Shown piece after piece: positions 22,753 through 34,798 of a DNA stretch of 64,000 nt. Both the position numbers and the translations under genes were made by a program. The stretch covers positions 1,572,013 to 1,636,012 of the forward strand of contig CM030849.1 in assembly GCA_018105865.1 (NCBI GenBank), in the 5' to 3' direction. Numbering within the stretch: position 1 is the stretch's first letter; each line of letters starts with the position of its first letter. The stretch comes from Metaphire vulgaris. Lineage: Eukaryota > Annelida > Clitellata > Crassiclitellata > Megascolecidae. A model generated the notes under the pieces. The model saw only the letters and a program-made list of their open reading frames with translations, was not told where the DNA came from and ran no database searches.

Positions 22753-24015
22753 CGTTCTTCCTCGTACATCGTCAAAGGATGGCCGAGCGAGTTTCATGAC
22801 CTCATCGGCGATTCTCTCTAACACAGACTTCGTCAGAATTTTCGATAATCTCTTCGCCGGCGACTTTTCCGACGCCTGTTCGGACTTCTTCTTGGACGGT
22901 TCGTCTACGGACTTCTGGTCTTTCGGTGGTAATGAAGCTACCGAGGGCGATTTAGACGGCGGATGGCTCAACGACGAGGTTTTAGGTCTTTGGGGCTTCG
23001 GTGAAGCAGGAGGAGGCCTCGGTTTCGGCTTCGGCGGCGGCGGCTTCTTTTTACCGAAGCCCAGCATCGATATGAACGATGTCGCCGATCTGGATATCTT
23101 TGCCAGCAGTCCTTGCTTTTGTCTCGGTTTCCCAGGCACTGGAAGTTTCGATGTCTTCGGTTTTCTAGTAGAACTTAGGTTGGGTTTAAGCATCTTTAGG
23201 CTCGGACTTTTAAGCGTATCCAACATTGACTTTTTCTTAGGAGGAGGTCCCGGTCTAGGAAGTCCCGGTCTAGGAGGTCCCGGTCTAGGAGGTCCCGGAA
23301 CCTGTGATCCTTGTTTTGACAATAAATTTCCTGAGCCCTGTGGCCCCCCTCCGATATCTATTTCTCCTGATCCACGTCCGGTCTCTATTGTTCCTGATCC
23401 ACGTCCAGACCCTATTCTTCCCGATCCACCTCCGGTCTCTATTCTTCCTGATCCCCGTCCGGTCTCTATTCTTCCTGATCCACGTCCAGACCCTATTCTT
23501 CCTGATCCACGTCCAGATCCTATTCTTCCTGATCCCCGTCCGGTATCTATTTCTCCAGATCCCAGTCCGGTATCTATTTCTCCAGATCCCAGTCCGGTAT
23601 CTATTCCTCCTGATCCCCGTTCGGATCCTATTTTTCCTGCTGATCCTCGTCCGGACCCTATTTTTCCTGTTGATCCTCGTCCGGACCCTATTTTTCCTGC
23701 TGAACCCCGTCCAGACCCTATTTTTTCTGCTGATCCCCGTCCGGACTCTATTCCTCCTGCTGATCCCCGTCCGGGCTCTATTCTTCCTGCTGATCCCTGT
23801 CCGGACGTTTTTCGATTCGACCCTGTTGTGGCTGGCAGCGGATGGTCTTTATCAAACGCCTCTTCGTCGTCCATGCCTGCGTCATCTTTCCCAAGGCTGC
23901 CTTCCGATCCCGCAGAGGTTTTCGGGCCAACGGCTGGGCTCCCCCCAGCGGAACCTTCGTTACTAAGCTGATCACCAACATCGTCGAAGTCGCCTTCATC
24001 TTCAGGCGCAGCCAT
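22753..24015 (-). CDS. unit A, exon 1 (start of gene), acidic/Gly-rich/Pro-rich
   Basis: A 421-residue exon from ATG at 24015 to donor GTATGT (phase 0). An ATG nine codons upstream exists, but MAAPEDEGD aligns with the first Met of unit B and has an AAAATGGC context. Segments: acidic N-terminus; about 150 residues of 9-10 residue repeats (RGSGRIETG, RGSAGKIGSG); Pro/Gly run; KKKSMLDTLKSPS; KISRSATSFISMLGFGKKK followed by PPPPKPKPRPPP; and a predicted amphipathic helix LTKSVLERIADEVMKL before SFDDVRGRT. With exons 2-4 the protein would be about 628 residues. No known family recognised; no signal peptide or membrane segment. Confidence 0.85.
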
Positions 24016-24151
24016 TTTTGTTGAATATCTTTTTTCTGTCAATACTTGTAAATGTTCGGATGAGAAGAGAGGAGTTCAATTACTGATCCTTGCTTTTCGG
24101 GGTTCAGAGAATTTGATTCTTTTCGATTATTCTTACATCCGGATTTCCCTC

Positions 24152-24157
24152 TTTATA
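24152..24157 (-). promoter_or_regulatory. possible TATA box, unit A
   Basis: TATAAA on the minus strand about 137 bp upstream of the unit A ATG, inside a block also found in unit B (TTCTTACATCC...CCCTCTTTATAGG). The matching position in units B and C lacks TATA, so confidence is limited. Confidence 0.4.
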
Positions 24158-24214
24158 GGACTCGATGTAGCTTTTGTCGTTTTCAGGGCGTCTTAGCCTA
24201 TTATTTTCAACCTT

Positions 24215-24430
24215 TGTTTGTAGTGAAAGTTAGCGTTTTGCAAAATGAAATACGGTATTAAATCATTGTTATAGGAAATTCGATCTTTTCTTATGTTTTT
24301 GGGAAATTTCTGGTCACTTTTTCATTTGTTGATTATTATTATGCTTTGTCAGCAATTATTGGCAATGAATTTCTGACTGTCATTGAAGACGGCAATTGGC
24401 AATCAATCGAATGTGCAGATTAATCGTAGG
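24215..24430 (-). promoter_or_regulatory. conserved 5' flank of unit A
   Basis: This 5' flank is closely repeated at 32055-32268 (unit B) and, less fully, at 61150-61372 (unit C). Shared words include TCTTTTCTTATGTTTTTGG on the plus strand and GACGGCAATTGGCAATCAAT. The last contains CCAAT-type motifs on the minus strand. Likely promoter-proximal sequence or 5' UTR retained after gene duplication. Confidence 0.5.
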
Positions 24431-24937
24431 CCTATTCATTATCACGGCTATAAAACAAGATAGGCCCTATATAAATTGAATGTATCACATGCAGTACAAA
24501 TACGAAAACGAATGTCTAACACTCGAAATAGAATTGATTAACGCCAGAAAACCAAATAGTAAAACACATGGAAAGATTATCGACACCTAGCTGGCTACAT
24601 GATTTCTCCAGCTTTCTGAAATAATATTATATTATATTTAGGTCAGAATATAATGTGTCAGAATCTTAAGGTTAACAATAAAATAACTATAAGAATGAAT
24701 TCATCATCAAGCTATCGTTTCAATAATTAGTTTTTATAGTCAAGATGGTCAAAAATAAAAAATACATGGGGATAAAGAATTAATTAAGTCACACACACAT
24801 ATATATATATATATGTGACTTAATTCTTTGGTTTATATGACTTAATTCTGTGGTTTTATATATATATATACATATTTATATATATAACCAAAGAAATATG
24901 CGTCCATTTATTTTGATAAGGCCTATATTATAACCAT

Positions 24938-25292
24938 CAGTGGCGTAGCTATTAGGCAAGAGGGTTTGGGGGGTTAGAATCTCCTTGGCTGCCGAATACA
25001 AAATATTTTTAATGAGTTTCTATGCATTTTTAATTTTGGGACGGGTTTTTGGGGTCAACCCCCCATTAGCTGTCACGGTTTAAAAGGTGACGGCCTTTTT
25101 AATTTCCTTGTGGAAGTGTCAGCGCGCGTGGGAGGAAAAAGAGATGAGGTGACGACGTTTTCTTGCTATTCAGGAAAAAATATGGAAAATAGAGGAGATA
25201 ACCTTTTTTGCTTGTCAATATTTTTCCGAAGTTGGTCGCAGTCAAAACCGAAAACCGAAACCCCCCTTCCGGAAATCCTGACTACGCCACTG
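24938..25292. mobile_element. hAT-type MITE, CAGTGGCGTAGC family, perfect TSD
   Basis: A 355-bp element between unit A's promoter-proximal and distal conserved blocks. Perfect 8-bp duplication ATAACCAT (24930-24937, 25293-25300). It is absent from the matching place upstream of unit B, so it inserted after the duplication. Confidence 0.88.
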
Positions 25293-25494
25293 ATAACCAT
25301 GAACAATGACATTGCGTAGTAGATGTCTTGCCTCAGCTCAAAAGACGAATAGTAGACGTTAATCGAACGATATTTTGCATTTTAATCATTTAAATTCTAA
25401 GCAGAAAAACTATTTAAACATATTGCAGAAGATATTTCATATTTTATTGTATTTATATTAGATATTGAATTTAATTCAATTTAATTCTCGAAAA

Positions 25495-25541
25495 GCGTCA
25501 CATCCTGGTCGATACGAGTTCAGGATGTGAAATCACGTGAC
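25495..25541. promoter_or_regulatory. conserved 47-bp upstream element, unit A
   Basis: Contains the perfect 10-bp inverted repeat TCACATCCTG...CAGGATGTGA (13-bp spacer), followed directly by ATCACGTGAC with a CACGTG E-box. The same 47 bp occurs upstream of unit B without a change and of unit C with few changes. It lies about 1.48 kb 5' of the unit A ATG. Confidence 0.6.
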
Positions 25542-26385
25542 TGCAAATTAAAACATTTGGCGACTTCGTTCATAGAAATATTTTAAAATTATTCTTTTCA
25601 AATTTTATTCAAAAGCAAAGGGATCCTTTCCATTTGTCCTAAACCTAAAACCAAATGTACTTAATGGAAAAATTTTCTATATCGTTTCGCTCACGTCGCG
25701 AAGTAGTTCAAATCGCAGCGCCACATAGGAGTTCTAATTAATATTTTTGTTTTAGCTAGCCTCACTGCCCTTCGGATGTTTACTATATATTGTCTGGCTG
25801 ACCTCATACCTTTCCTATGGCTATTTTTTAAGAGAGGCTGAGTGCCTAAGAATAAGCAGCTACTGTTGTTCTGCTTCCAGGGCGCTATATAAATCCACGA
25901 GATTTTACTTACTTACTTTAGTGTTTCTTTGATTACAGCATCATCCTTTCCCTGCGTCTCGTATGCTATGTACATACATTTCTATTACCTCCTTTAAACC
26001 TTCCTTTTAGGGTGGTAATTGGCGCGATGAAGCAAAAGTAGATCTAGGTCTATTCATCTCTTATCACATGTGTTACAAATGTGACAGGAAGTTGAGAGGG
26101 GTTTATGGGTGCTAACATGCCCGAAATTAAAAACGTAGAAACACTAAAACTTAGGTTTTCCAGGCATGTCTATTTTGGACATACGTTTTTCAACATGGAA
26201 ATCGTTCGGCTTCTTCTTGGTGTTCAAAACTATGTCACGACTACAATTAAAATTAACTAGATTTTTTAATGAGCCGGCACAAAGCCTATAAAAGTCTACA
26301 CCTATATGGTGTCAGAGATTTTCCCGCAAACTGGAAAACAACAGTACAATACAGAGCCTGACACACATGTATTCGTTTTCATAAT

Positions 26386-26391
26386 TTTATT
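26386..26391 (-). terminator. polyadenylation signal, unit B
   Basis: AATAAA on the minus strand about 200 bp downstream of the unit B stop, in the same context as unit A. Confidence 0.75.
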
Positions 26392-26586
26392 GCTTATCTG
26401 TATAACAATTGCTCTTAATAATACAGGTTGAAATATTTGACGCAGTAGGCTTAGTTGATGAATATTCCGATAGAGGATTTGACCAAATTCGATATAATTC
26501 AGACGATAAACAGATTTTTTAAAAAGCCGACTAGATGTCTTGAAGCCGATGTTGTATACAACAATGTCAGAATTCGCCTCGGTCCA

Positions 26587-26607
26587 TTATCGATAAAAAG
26601 ATGGTCC
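26587..26607 (-). CDS. unit B, exon 4 (last coding codons)
   Basis: Acceptor TTGTCTAG, then GPSFYR and TAA (26587-26589) in phase 0. The +1 frame again reads a longer DHLFIDNGPRRIL peptide. Confidence 0.6.
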   Translation of the reverse strand, partial: GPSFYR

Positions 26608-27661
26608 CTAGACAATCAGAAACAGCACACACTAACTTCAACTCGTATGCATAGATAGGACTTTGAATCTCCGGTTAATTGATGTTTCAAATAAATATAA
26701 CTGGCAATTTAGTAAAATACTTGAACGACTTATTTTGATGATGTTTTTTGATGAATGTGTTGCATTGTGAGTTTTCATGTTTCAAACACATCAATTCGTC
26801 CAATCAGTGAGCCTCAACGGGTCATATCCTGATTTGGTTTGCTCATAGTGCATAGATAGAGCCATCTATGCACTATGGGTTTGCTTAAATCCTCTTAAAC
26901 CAATTTTGGCGCCCCCACCTCGGCGCCCGGGGACATCTGTTACCCCCCCTGCAGCGCCCCTAGATCCGCCTCTGTCGCTGAACGACTTTAAGTAAACTAG
27001 TCACACGACCAGATCACGATTATTATAATTAGATCGTCACATCGTTGTTAACTTGTAACTCGCAGTTCAGAATTTCTCTCACTGCCACTTACTTACTTAT
27101 TCATTCATTCCTTTTATTTTGTTAACGCATATTTGGTTCCAATTTAGTAATTTACGCTGATGCTCGCAGTGGCGTAGCCAGGGTTGCGGAATATTGGAAG
27201 GGGAGGGACCAAGGGACAGACCGACATTTCTAGTCTCGACTAAGGGGCACGAGGGAGCGGGGTATGGGGCTCGCAGGGCCCCAGCCGACAAATTTAAGTA
27301 AATTCATGTTATTTTCAAATCTCTCGAGATTTGGTGAATATTTTTCAGACTCCGGGGGGGATAGGGGGTTTGAACCCCCAGCTAACTTTTCAACCCTCCC
27401 AAAAATCACATATCGTGTACATGCAGTTTCTGTCATTCATTAAATTTTAGTCCTTAACCCCCCTCTTCGGCTCAACCTGGGGGCCAGGGGGGAATGGGTC
27501 CATTGGCTGCCTGGGCTCCAGACCCCAGTTGGGACCCTATACTTAGGGAATTGAATTAATCAAATTCATTTGCTAACAGGCAACTTGCCATGTTGGCCCA
27601 CCCAATATTTGGCTCGTGGCGCCCCCATGGGCCAATACACTGATTTGATCTGACCACTTAC

Positions 27662-28153
27662 CGCCACAGGTCTTCCACATCCACACGGACAAATGGGGAA
27701 ATTCGACTGGCATGCCGCCGGATTAAGTTCGCATGGGCTTTTTGGAAAGCTATGCATAGGCATTGGTTGCGAACCGTATGACATTCCAAACCCTGGATTT
27801 GGAAAGGGTGGTTGCGGCCATGTCCTTGCGGTCGAATTACGGTAAGGCGCCGCGAAAGGGTTGTGCATCGGTGGCATACCCGGGTGAAAGCCAAACGGCA
27901 TAGCAGCTCCACCGGGATACGATGGAAAACGCGGAAAAGACGGAGGACCGTAAGGAGGAAAATGTGGCGGCGAGGAGAAAAGAGCTTGGCTTGGGGAGTG
28001 GAAAGGTTGTTCCATCGGCATGGAAAAGGGCGCCATCATGGCGAACGGCGAAAGGGGTCTATCGAATTGTCGCGTCAGTTCCATGATGCCTCGTCTTGGA
28101 AACGGTGCAGTGCAGAGTGGACCGGCGAATTCCGTCGGTGGCATCATAATCAC
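27662..28153 (-). CDS. unit B, exon 3, Pro-rich CPCGCG domain
   Basis: 492 bp, 164 residues, phase 0 at both ends (acceptor AAATTCAG, donor GTAAGT). Opens VIMMPPTEFAGP, then PFPRRGIMELTRQFD, and ends FPICPCGCGRPVA. From APYRNS onwards it is almost identical to unit A, while its N-terminal third has diverged, a sign of recent duplication or gene conversion between A and B. Confidence 0.82.
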
Positions 28154-28232
28154 CTGAATTTATATTTCACAACACAATTAGGCTATTTCCCAACTGTTAT
28201 CAACGTAGCCACATCTATACTGTACACCAGAG

Positions 28233-28401
28233 CAGGGTTTAATCTAGGCCGTTTCCGGGGAGAATTGCCCTTTCACCCCGGAAGTTTCAAATTCTCTCGG
28301 AAATTCTGGCATACTACATCAACTAACAGCGCCGCCCCTAGCTGACTTCCCCCCGGCCTAGTCAGTTCTCCCCCGGAGTCCTGAGTCTAGTTTAAACACT
28401 G
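28233..28401. mobile_element. hAT-type MITE, CAGTGTTTAAACTAG family, perfect TSD
   Basis: A 169-bp element with ends CAGGGTTTAATCTAGG and CTAGTTTAAACACTG and the 8-bp duplication CACCAGAG (28225-28232, 28402-28409). It sits about 80 bp before the acceptor of unit B exon 3. Confidence 0.88.
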
Positions 28402-29158
28402 CACCAGAGATGTCCATGGGTTGGGTTAACCCATGGGTTGGGTTGGGTAAAATTTCACATTTATGGTTGATTGGGTTGGGTTAGAAAATAAAAGATGGAA
28501 CGAATTGGATGGGATGATTTTAATGTAGTGTAAATGCTTCTATATGCTAGTGTAATGCTAGTGCTATAGTGTAAATGCTTTTAGGATAATCCTAAGTACT
28601 ATCGGATACTAAATTGGTCTTGTATATATGTCTATTGGACGGTAGATAAATTATTGAGGAAGTTATACAGTATAACTGAAAGTCATTTATAACATCGTAT
28701 AATGCAGAGATTTGTTATTTGTATAGACGCAGAGACAAGAAGACAAAGAAGGAGAATATATACAAGAAGAAACCTACAAGAGGACAAGAGGGCAAAGAAT
28801 GAGATTACACAGCAAGACCATAATGTCAGTGAATGGATGGATTGAACATAGTGGTTCTCACACACAGGTCAGATCCTACTGAACCACTCCAAACCCGGTT
28901 ATCATACATAGGCGGATTTTATTAAAGGCTAGGGTAGGCTTAAGCCTACCCAACTAATCCCACCAAAACAAAAAAAAATTCCATCAACACCAGGTCTGTC
29001 GCGTGCCGGATGGCAAATATTTAACTCTAAATCCGCCTATGTTATCATATAATTATAGGCTATATTATATTATTACGCATGTACGGTGTACATACTGTGT
29101 ATGGTATATAGCCTAACTGTATTCTGCATTGCGTCAGATCATGAATTTAAAAGCCTAC

Positions 29159-29206
29159 CCTTGCAGGAACGGGGGGACACTGAAGACAACGATCGCACAA
29201 GTCGGT
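29159..29206 (-). CDS. unit B, exon 2, CxxC mini-exon
   Basis: A 48-bp phase-0 exon (16 residues) between acceptor AATTTTCAG and donor GTAGGC: TDLCDRCLQCPPVPAR. It keeps the LCDRC core of unit A but lacks the first half of that exon and gains one extra Cys. Confidence 0.7.
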
Positions 29207-29418
29207 CTGAAAATTCAACAGTTCCAAATGTACATTATTGATTATGCTTGCACAAGTTAAAGCAATGAAGATGGAACAAGAGGAAAATGTGGATTTTGTC
29301 GGAGAATTTCTTCAAATCGATTAGATTTTTACATATCTAGGGCCTATATACCTTCTATTCAACAGGTCTTCAATAGGCTTCTCTCACAGAGTGAATTAAG
29401 TCAATTAAGAGTGATGTT

Positions 29419-29452
29419 CCTAGCGTTCAACGTTATCACGTTGAACGCTAGG
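29419..29452. repeat. perfect 15-bp hairpin
   Basis: CCTAGCGTTCAACGT and its exact inverse around a 4-base TATC loop, in unit B intron 1, next to a copy of the CCAAATATTGGGTGGGCC repeat. Confidence 0.8.
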
Positions 29453-30799
29453 GACGTCGACTGACGTCATGGAGGGCGCCACAAGCCAAATATTGGGTGG
29501 GCCAACATGGCCTGGTTGAAATTGAACAATGCAAGGACTAGTGCTACAGTAGGTTATAGATATGCAAAAATTCAGAAGAGTGATGAAACGAATTAAAACC
29601 ACATATTCTTGTGTCCCCATCTTTATTGTGTCAAACCGTACTAGAATTGTCAATATATTCTGTCTCAATTTTTTTCTAGAGCTTTCGAAATGTACCGAAA
29701 AATAATGAGCCATTTGAAACGACACTATACAAAGTCTTTTAGAAATCTATTCTCTGTCAAATGTCTAAAAATCAATCGAGAGATAAGATGGCGCTTAAGA
29801 GACTGGTTTCTTCTATTACAGGTTTTATAGACCACAAAAATATTATAAAATTAATACCCTGTTTGAAATTGGACAATGTGGTACAGTAGGCTATAGATAT
29901 GCAAAAATTCAAAAGAATAATGAAACGAATTAAAACCATGGAGGGCGCCACAGCCAAATATTGGGTGGGCCAACATGGCCAATATTTTAATTTTAGAGTC
30001 AAGACAGCGCAGCGAGAAATTCTTGCCGTTACGATCAATCGATCATTGAAAAAACACAGTTGCATGGTTATATAAATATAATAATTTTGAATGGTCTTCC
30101 ACATCTGTGACATCTCTTATATTTTGGCAATATTATGCCAATATATTGGGGATTTGGGGTTATTAGTTCCACAAAACATTGTAATTTGCCAATTGAAATT
30201 GGGTGGGCCAAACACATTGTGGCCCATCGGGCCTAAATATTGGGTGGGCCATGGCCCACCTGGCCCACCGTGTTGCGCCCCCCATGACTGACGTCCTTAT
30301 TTTGGTGACGTTATTTGTCCAATGCCAACTATTTTAGCTTATACGGATCTTGGAATCTTTCTTCTGCTTCCTATGGCTGCTAGAATGAGTGATCAATCAA
30401 GAGAAGCAAATTTTATAGAAATGCATGAATATTTGTCCTATAAACCATTGTACAAAAAACCACAATATACTCAACCTCCGCCTCAATAACGGAGCTCAAT
30501 TCGATTTCGCTCCATCCCACTTATTATAGTAGTCTTAGTTTCACTTGAGATAGGCGCCGCCCTATTGCAGCAGGTGGACTAAATGACCAATCAGAAGCGC
30601 CACATTCTATTGAAGAGCGTCGATTGGCCTTCTAACAGGCCCGCCTTCTAAAACCCACGCCTCAGCCAGCTTCAATACGAATACCCCAAATCACTTGTAT
30701 CACCATAGACGAAATTCCGTCAGCGTTTTTGGACCAGATAATTGAGGTCCTTAGGCTACTAATAAAGCCTGGAATTTATATCGGCTATGGCGCCCATGC

Positions 30800-30801
30800 A
30801 G

Positions 30802-30837
<36 letters not shown>

Positions 30838-30959
30838 CATTATCATTATCATTGTCATTGTCATTGTCATTGTCATTGTCATTGTCATTGTCATTGTCAT
30901 TGTCATTGTCATTGTCATTGTCATTATCATTATCATTATCATTATCATTATCATTATCG

Positions 30960-31030
<71 letters not shown>
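30800..31030. repeat. (TCATTA)n/(TCATTG)n then (TTA)n microsatellite
   Basis: Block-structured array: TCATTA units, then about 14 TCATTG units, TCATTA again, then pure TTA. It begins seven bases inside intron 1 from the donor of unit B exon 1. Confidence 0.92.
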
Positions 31031-31035
31031 CGCAC

Positions 31036-31878
31036 CCGTCTCCTCCGTTCGAGCAGCACATCGTCAAAACGTCTCCGTTCTGACGTAATTTTGTTGACCT
31101 CCTTTGCGATCGTCTCGATCACAGACTTCGTCAACATATTCGAGACTTTCTTTGACGGTGACCTTCCATAATCGGTCACTTTTAAGACGCGTTCAGACTC
31201 GGCCGGCGGTAACGAGGTTGCCGACGCCGGTTTACCTTCGGAGGCCGGTTTACCTTCAGAGATCGGTTTATCTTCAGACGGTGGAGGGCTCACCGATGGG
31301 GTCCTAGGTTTTTTCGGCTTCGGTGGAGGAGGCTTCGGCCTCGGCTTCGGCGGTGGCGGGGGCGGCGGGGGTGGGGGTTTCTTCTTCCCCAAGCCCAACA
31401 TTGACTTGAACGATGTCACTGATTTTGATATCTTTGCCATCAGTCCTGATTTTGTCTTTGTTTGTTTCCCGGGTACTTGGAGTTTGCCTGCTTTCGATTT
31501 TCTTTTGAATACATTTAGGCTTGGACTTTTAAGCACATCCATCCACGACTTCTTCGGCTTAGGTCCCGGTGGTCCTTGTTTCGACACTGCATTTCCGGAG
31601 ATATTTCCTTCCTGTTCCGTCGGCAGAGGCTCCGTTTTTCCCGTTCCCCGTCCGGACGATATTTTTCCTGATCCACGTCCGGTCTTTCTTCGCCCCGACC
31701 CTGTTGTTTTTGGTCGCGGATGTTTGCCATCGAACGCCGCCTCTATGTCCGAGTCTTCAAGGCTGCCCTCCGATCCCACTGAGGTTTTCAGTCCAACGGC
31801 TGGGTTTCCCCCAACACCTTCGTCACTAAACCGTTCATCAACATCGTCGAAGTCGCCTTCATCATCGGGCGCAGCCAT
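31036..31878 (-). CDS. unit B, exon 1 (start of gene), acidic/Pro-rich
   Basis: 281 residues from ATG 31878 (AAAATGGC context) to donor GTGCGT, phase 0. It opens MAAPDDEGDFDDV like unit A but has only a remnant of the RGSGK repeats, which explains its shorter length. It then has KKSWMDVLKSPSLNVF, KISKSVTSFKSMLGLGKKK with a run of ten prolines, SVSPPPSE, the helix LTKSVIETIAKEVNKI and RRRFDDVLLERRRR. With exons 2-4 the product is about 467 residues. Function unknown. Confidence 0.85.
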
Positions 31879-32054
31879 TTTTGTTGCTTTCTTTTCTGTC
31901 GATAAGTGTTTGAATGGGACAGTTTAAATGCTATTGTTCTTTGCTTTCCTGGGTATCGACAACAAGATTTACTTCGTTTATTCTTACATCCAGATTCCCC
32001 CTTTCTGTGCAGATGCATATGTCGTTTTCAGGTTTTCTTAATATTTTCAACCTT

Positions 32055-32268
32055 TTTTGTAGTGAAAGTTAGCGTTTTTCAAAATAAAAGGCGGTATTAA
32101 ATCATTGTTTATAGGAATTTCTATCTTTTCTTATGTTTTTGGGAAATTTCTGGTCACTTTTTCATTTGTTGATTATTATGCTTTGACTGCAATTTTTGGC
32201 AATGAATTTCTGACTGTCATTGAAGACGGCAATTGGCAATCAATCGAATGTGCAGATTAATCGTATTC
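32055..32268 (-). promoter_or_regulatory. conserved 5' flank of unit B
   Basis: Close match to 24215-24430 upstream of unit A, at a similar distance from the ATG. Includes the GACGGCAATTGGCAATCAAT word. Confidence 0.5.
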
Positions 32269-32923
32269 ATTATCACGGCTATAACACATAAATATAAATT
32301 GAATATATCACATGCAAATGCAAAAATGAATGTCCTATACTCGAAATGAAATTGAATTAAACACGAAAGCACGCATAAATTAAAACAAATAAAAGATTGT
32401 AGAACCCAGATTATACTATTTGATTTTGCCAGTATTCTGAGAGAATAAATAAATATTCAGGTCAGAAATTAAATTTATTAGAATAGTCAAGTTATTAACA
32501 ACAGAGGAACAGATATAGGCTATAAGAATGAATTCAGCATAACGCTATCGTCTCTAAAACTGTGTCCTTATACTTGGGATTAGTAATAATAAAAAATTTA
32601 TGAGCATAAAGGGTTAATCTGTCAAAATTGCATCCAAAAATTTAATATTATATATATATACATATATAAAGTTATACTGCATAACTAAAGTAACATGAGA
32701 TCTATTATTTCGATTATAATTATCATCCTGAACAATGACATTGCGTAGTAGATGTCTTGCCTCAGCTCAAAAGACGAATAGTAGACGTTAATCGAACGAT
32801 ATTTTGCATTTTAATCATTTAAATTCTAAGCAAAAAGACTATTGAAGCATATTACAAAGCATATTTCGCATTTTATTGTATTTATATTAGATATTGAATT
32901 TAATTCAGTTTAATTCTCGAAAA

Positions 32924-32970
32924 GCGTCACATCCTGGTCGATACGAGTTCAGGATGTGAAATCACGTGAC
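32924..32970. promoter_or_regulatory. conserved 47-bp upstream element, unit B
   Basis: Identical to the unit A copy over the inverted repeat and E-box. About 1.05 kb upstream of the unit B ATG; the shorter distance is largely explained by the lack of the 355-bp MITE found in unit A. Confidence 0.6.
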
Positions 32971-33558
32971 TAGAAATTAAAAAATTTGGCGCTCTCGTGT
33001 TGAAATGCTTTAAATATTATTCTTTTTCTAGTGTTAATCAAAATCAATGGAATCATTTCCAATTGTTCTAATTTCGTTATTTCCAAATGCCTCAGGGTCT
33101 AAACCCAAGACCAAATTAAATTTACGGAAACATCGTGAAATAGGTAAAATCACGGCAGCACCCAAGAGCGACAAATAGATATAGTGGTGTTCAAATAGAT
33201 ACAGTGGTGCTCAAAAGTTTTCACGTTTTCAATTTCTGTTCTATTTTGAATACTTTCTTTTTTGCTATTTCATCCTTCCAATTTGTATTTCTTCTCGGTC
33301 TCAAAGCGACGCAGTAAATCGAAATAGCCTAAGATCAGGCTTAAATATTCATTTCAGAATTAATTGCGTTAAAGAGGATGACTTCTGCCCAAGATTGCGT
33401 CAATTTAGTTCGAAAATATAGCATTGAATTTTATTCTAAAGGTCATTTTATTATTCAAAGGGTGAAAAAGGTTACGTATTATTCAATAGAATAGATCAGC
33501 GGTTCTCAACATTCACTTTTATGACCCGTGATAGTTTCGAATCGCTTAAGCCTTACAT

Positions 33559-33638
33559 TTAACCCCTTAACTGGGGACCCCGGATATATCCGTGCATTTT
33601 ACGTTGAGTTACAGTTAAATACCCAGTTAAGGGGTTAA
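33559..33638. mobile_element. 80-bp TTAA-flanked MITE (piggyBac-like), copy 3
   Basis: Third 80-bp copy with TTAACCCCTTAAC / GTTAAGGGGTTAA ends, between units D and B. The rest of 32.1-34.4 kb shows no gene. Confidence 0.78.
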
Positions 33639-34009
33639 TAGCTTTCAGGCCATGCATCACGACTTTTGGATCAGGCGCCGAAAACTGTGCGCATCATATT
33701 ATCGTGATGCACTGGGTTCAATTTACTCATGTTTGTGCTTTTAAATCATGGCCGGATTAAGGTTCGAGTGGGCCTGGGGCTGAGAAGGAAAAAAAGGTCG
33801 CCGCTTCCATAATTTGAAAATTGCCCCACGTAAAATTTACCGCCGCCTTCACTGGAAATCTCTGACAAGCAAAAAAGGTCGTCGCTTGCAAAACGGTGGA
33901 CCTATTTTTTATGGTGGGCCTGGGGTTTCAGCCCCCGCCTTAATATGGCCCTATTTTAAAATAAAGACTTGGGCAAAAAAATAGCATCTGTTGTGAAAAT
34001 CTGTCTACG

Positions 34010-34470
34010 GTGGCGAGTTCGATTTGAATAAAATCATTTACGAGAAACAATAATTCACAGAAGTCAGTCTACTTGGTATATTTTATCCTGGCCAAATTAT
34101 CAATTTCACATTGAAAATGTTTCTATAGTATCTTAGTTGTTAGTACGAAATCTGACAAAGCAAACTGTGGATCATGACGTTCTGACAAAACATGCAATGT
34201 TTTTGTTTCTGAGTCTAAGGCTGGGTTACGCAGTTTCAAATCTAGTTTGCATAGACTGAACAATTAACACTAAAAGCAAATCGTCAGCGGACAGCTTGTA
34301 AACTTATATAGCGCTCGACTACACAACACACTTGCCAAGTCGTTTCAAATGATATCCAGATATGATAGTGTATCGTTTTCTCGACAGACTATTATTGTGA
34401 ATATACTGCTATTTTGAAATCTTTCTGGAATTTAAGTGTTAAGACTGAGAAAGACACTGCTCGATGCATG
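34010..34470. repeat. 3' flank of unit D, duplicated at the right window edge
   Basis: This stretch is repeated at about 63400-64000 (for example AGCAAATCGTC.GCGGACAGCT, ATGATATCCAGATATGATAG, CTGCTCGATGCATGA). It is the 3' flank of unit D, which implies that a unit D-like gene lies just beyond position 64000. Confidence 0.75.
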
Positions 34471-34486
34471 AAATCAGTCTTCAAGC

Positions 34487-34637
34487 CTAATATTCGGGTG
34501 GACACACATCATAATAATACCAAACTGGAGGCTGATAAACCTCATAGTTTTGTGCCTCAGCACAGGCCATCTGTTCGTCTAGGACACGACGTCTGAAGTC
34601 AAGAATGTCCCTCAATTGGGGGTCCACGTACGGATTC
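34487..34637 (-). CDS. unit D, probable terminal exon
   Basis: Acceptor GTATTTTCCAG precedes 34637. With one base completing a codon the exon encodes NPYVDPQLRDILDFRRRVL, then DEQMACAEAQNYEVYQPPVW and YYYDVCPPEY with TAG at 34487-34489. The first 15 residues align with the +1 frame of unit C exon 4 (DPAMDNEPGRILDYK). This phase does not join directly to the phase-0 donor of the 36.4 kb exon, so either a small exon is missing or the splice choice differs. Confidence 0.5.
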
Positions 34638-34798
34638 CTGGAAAATACGAAAACGCACAACTTTTAAAAAGTAGATGAATGAAATTCGCTCTTCATTCAA
34701 CAAGCTGATCATTATGATTTTGAAACATGGCAAATTTTAGGGATGTTTTGAGCAAAATCCTGCTGGTTCCTGTCTTCTTAATTAATGCGGTAACCCAG

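Noticed and set aside
22490..23971. Plus-strand ORF of 493 codons over unit A exon 1
   Set aside because: Shadow of the exon 1 repeats. The minus frame has paralogues in units B and C with a conserved start, motifs and donor.
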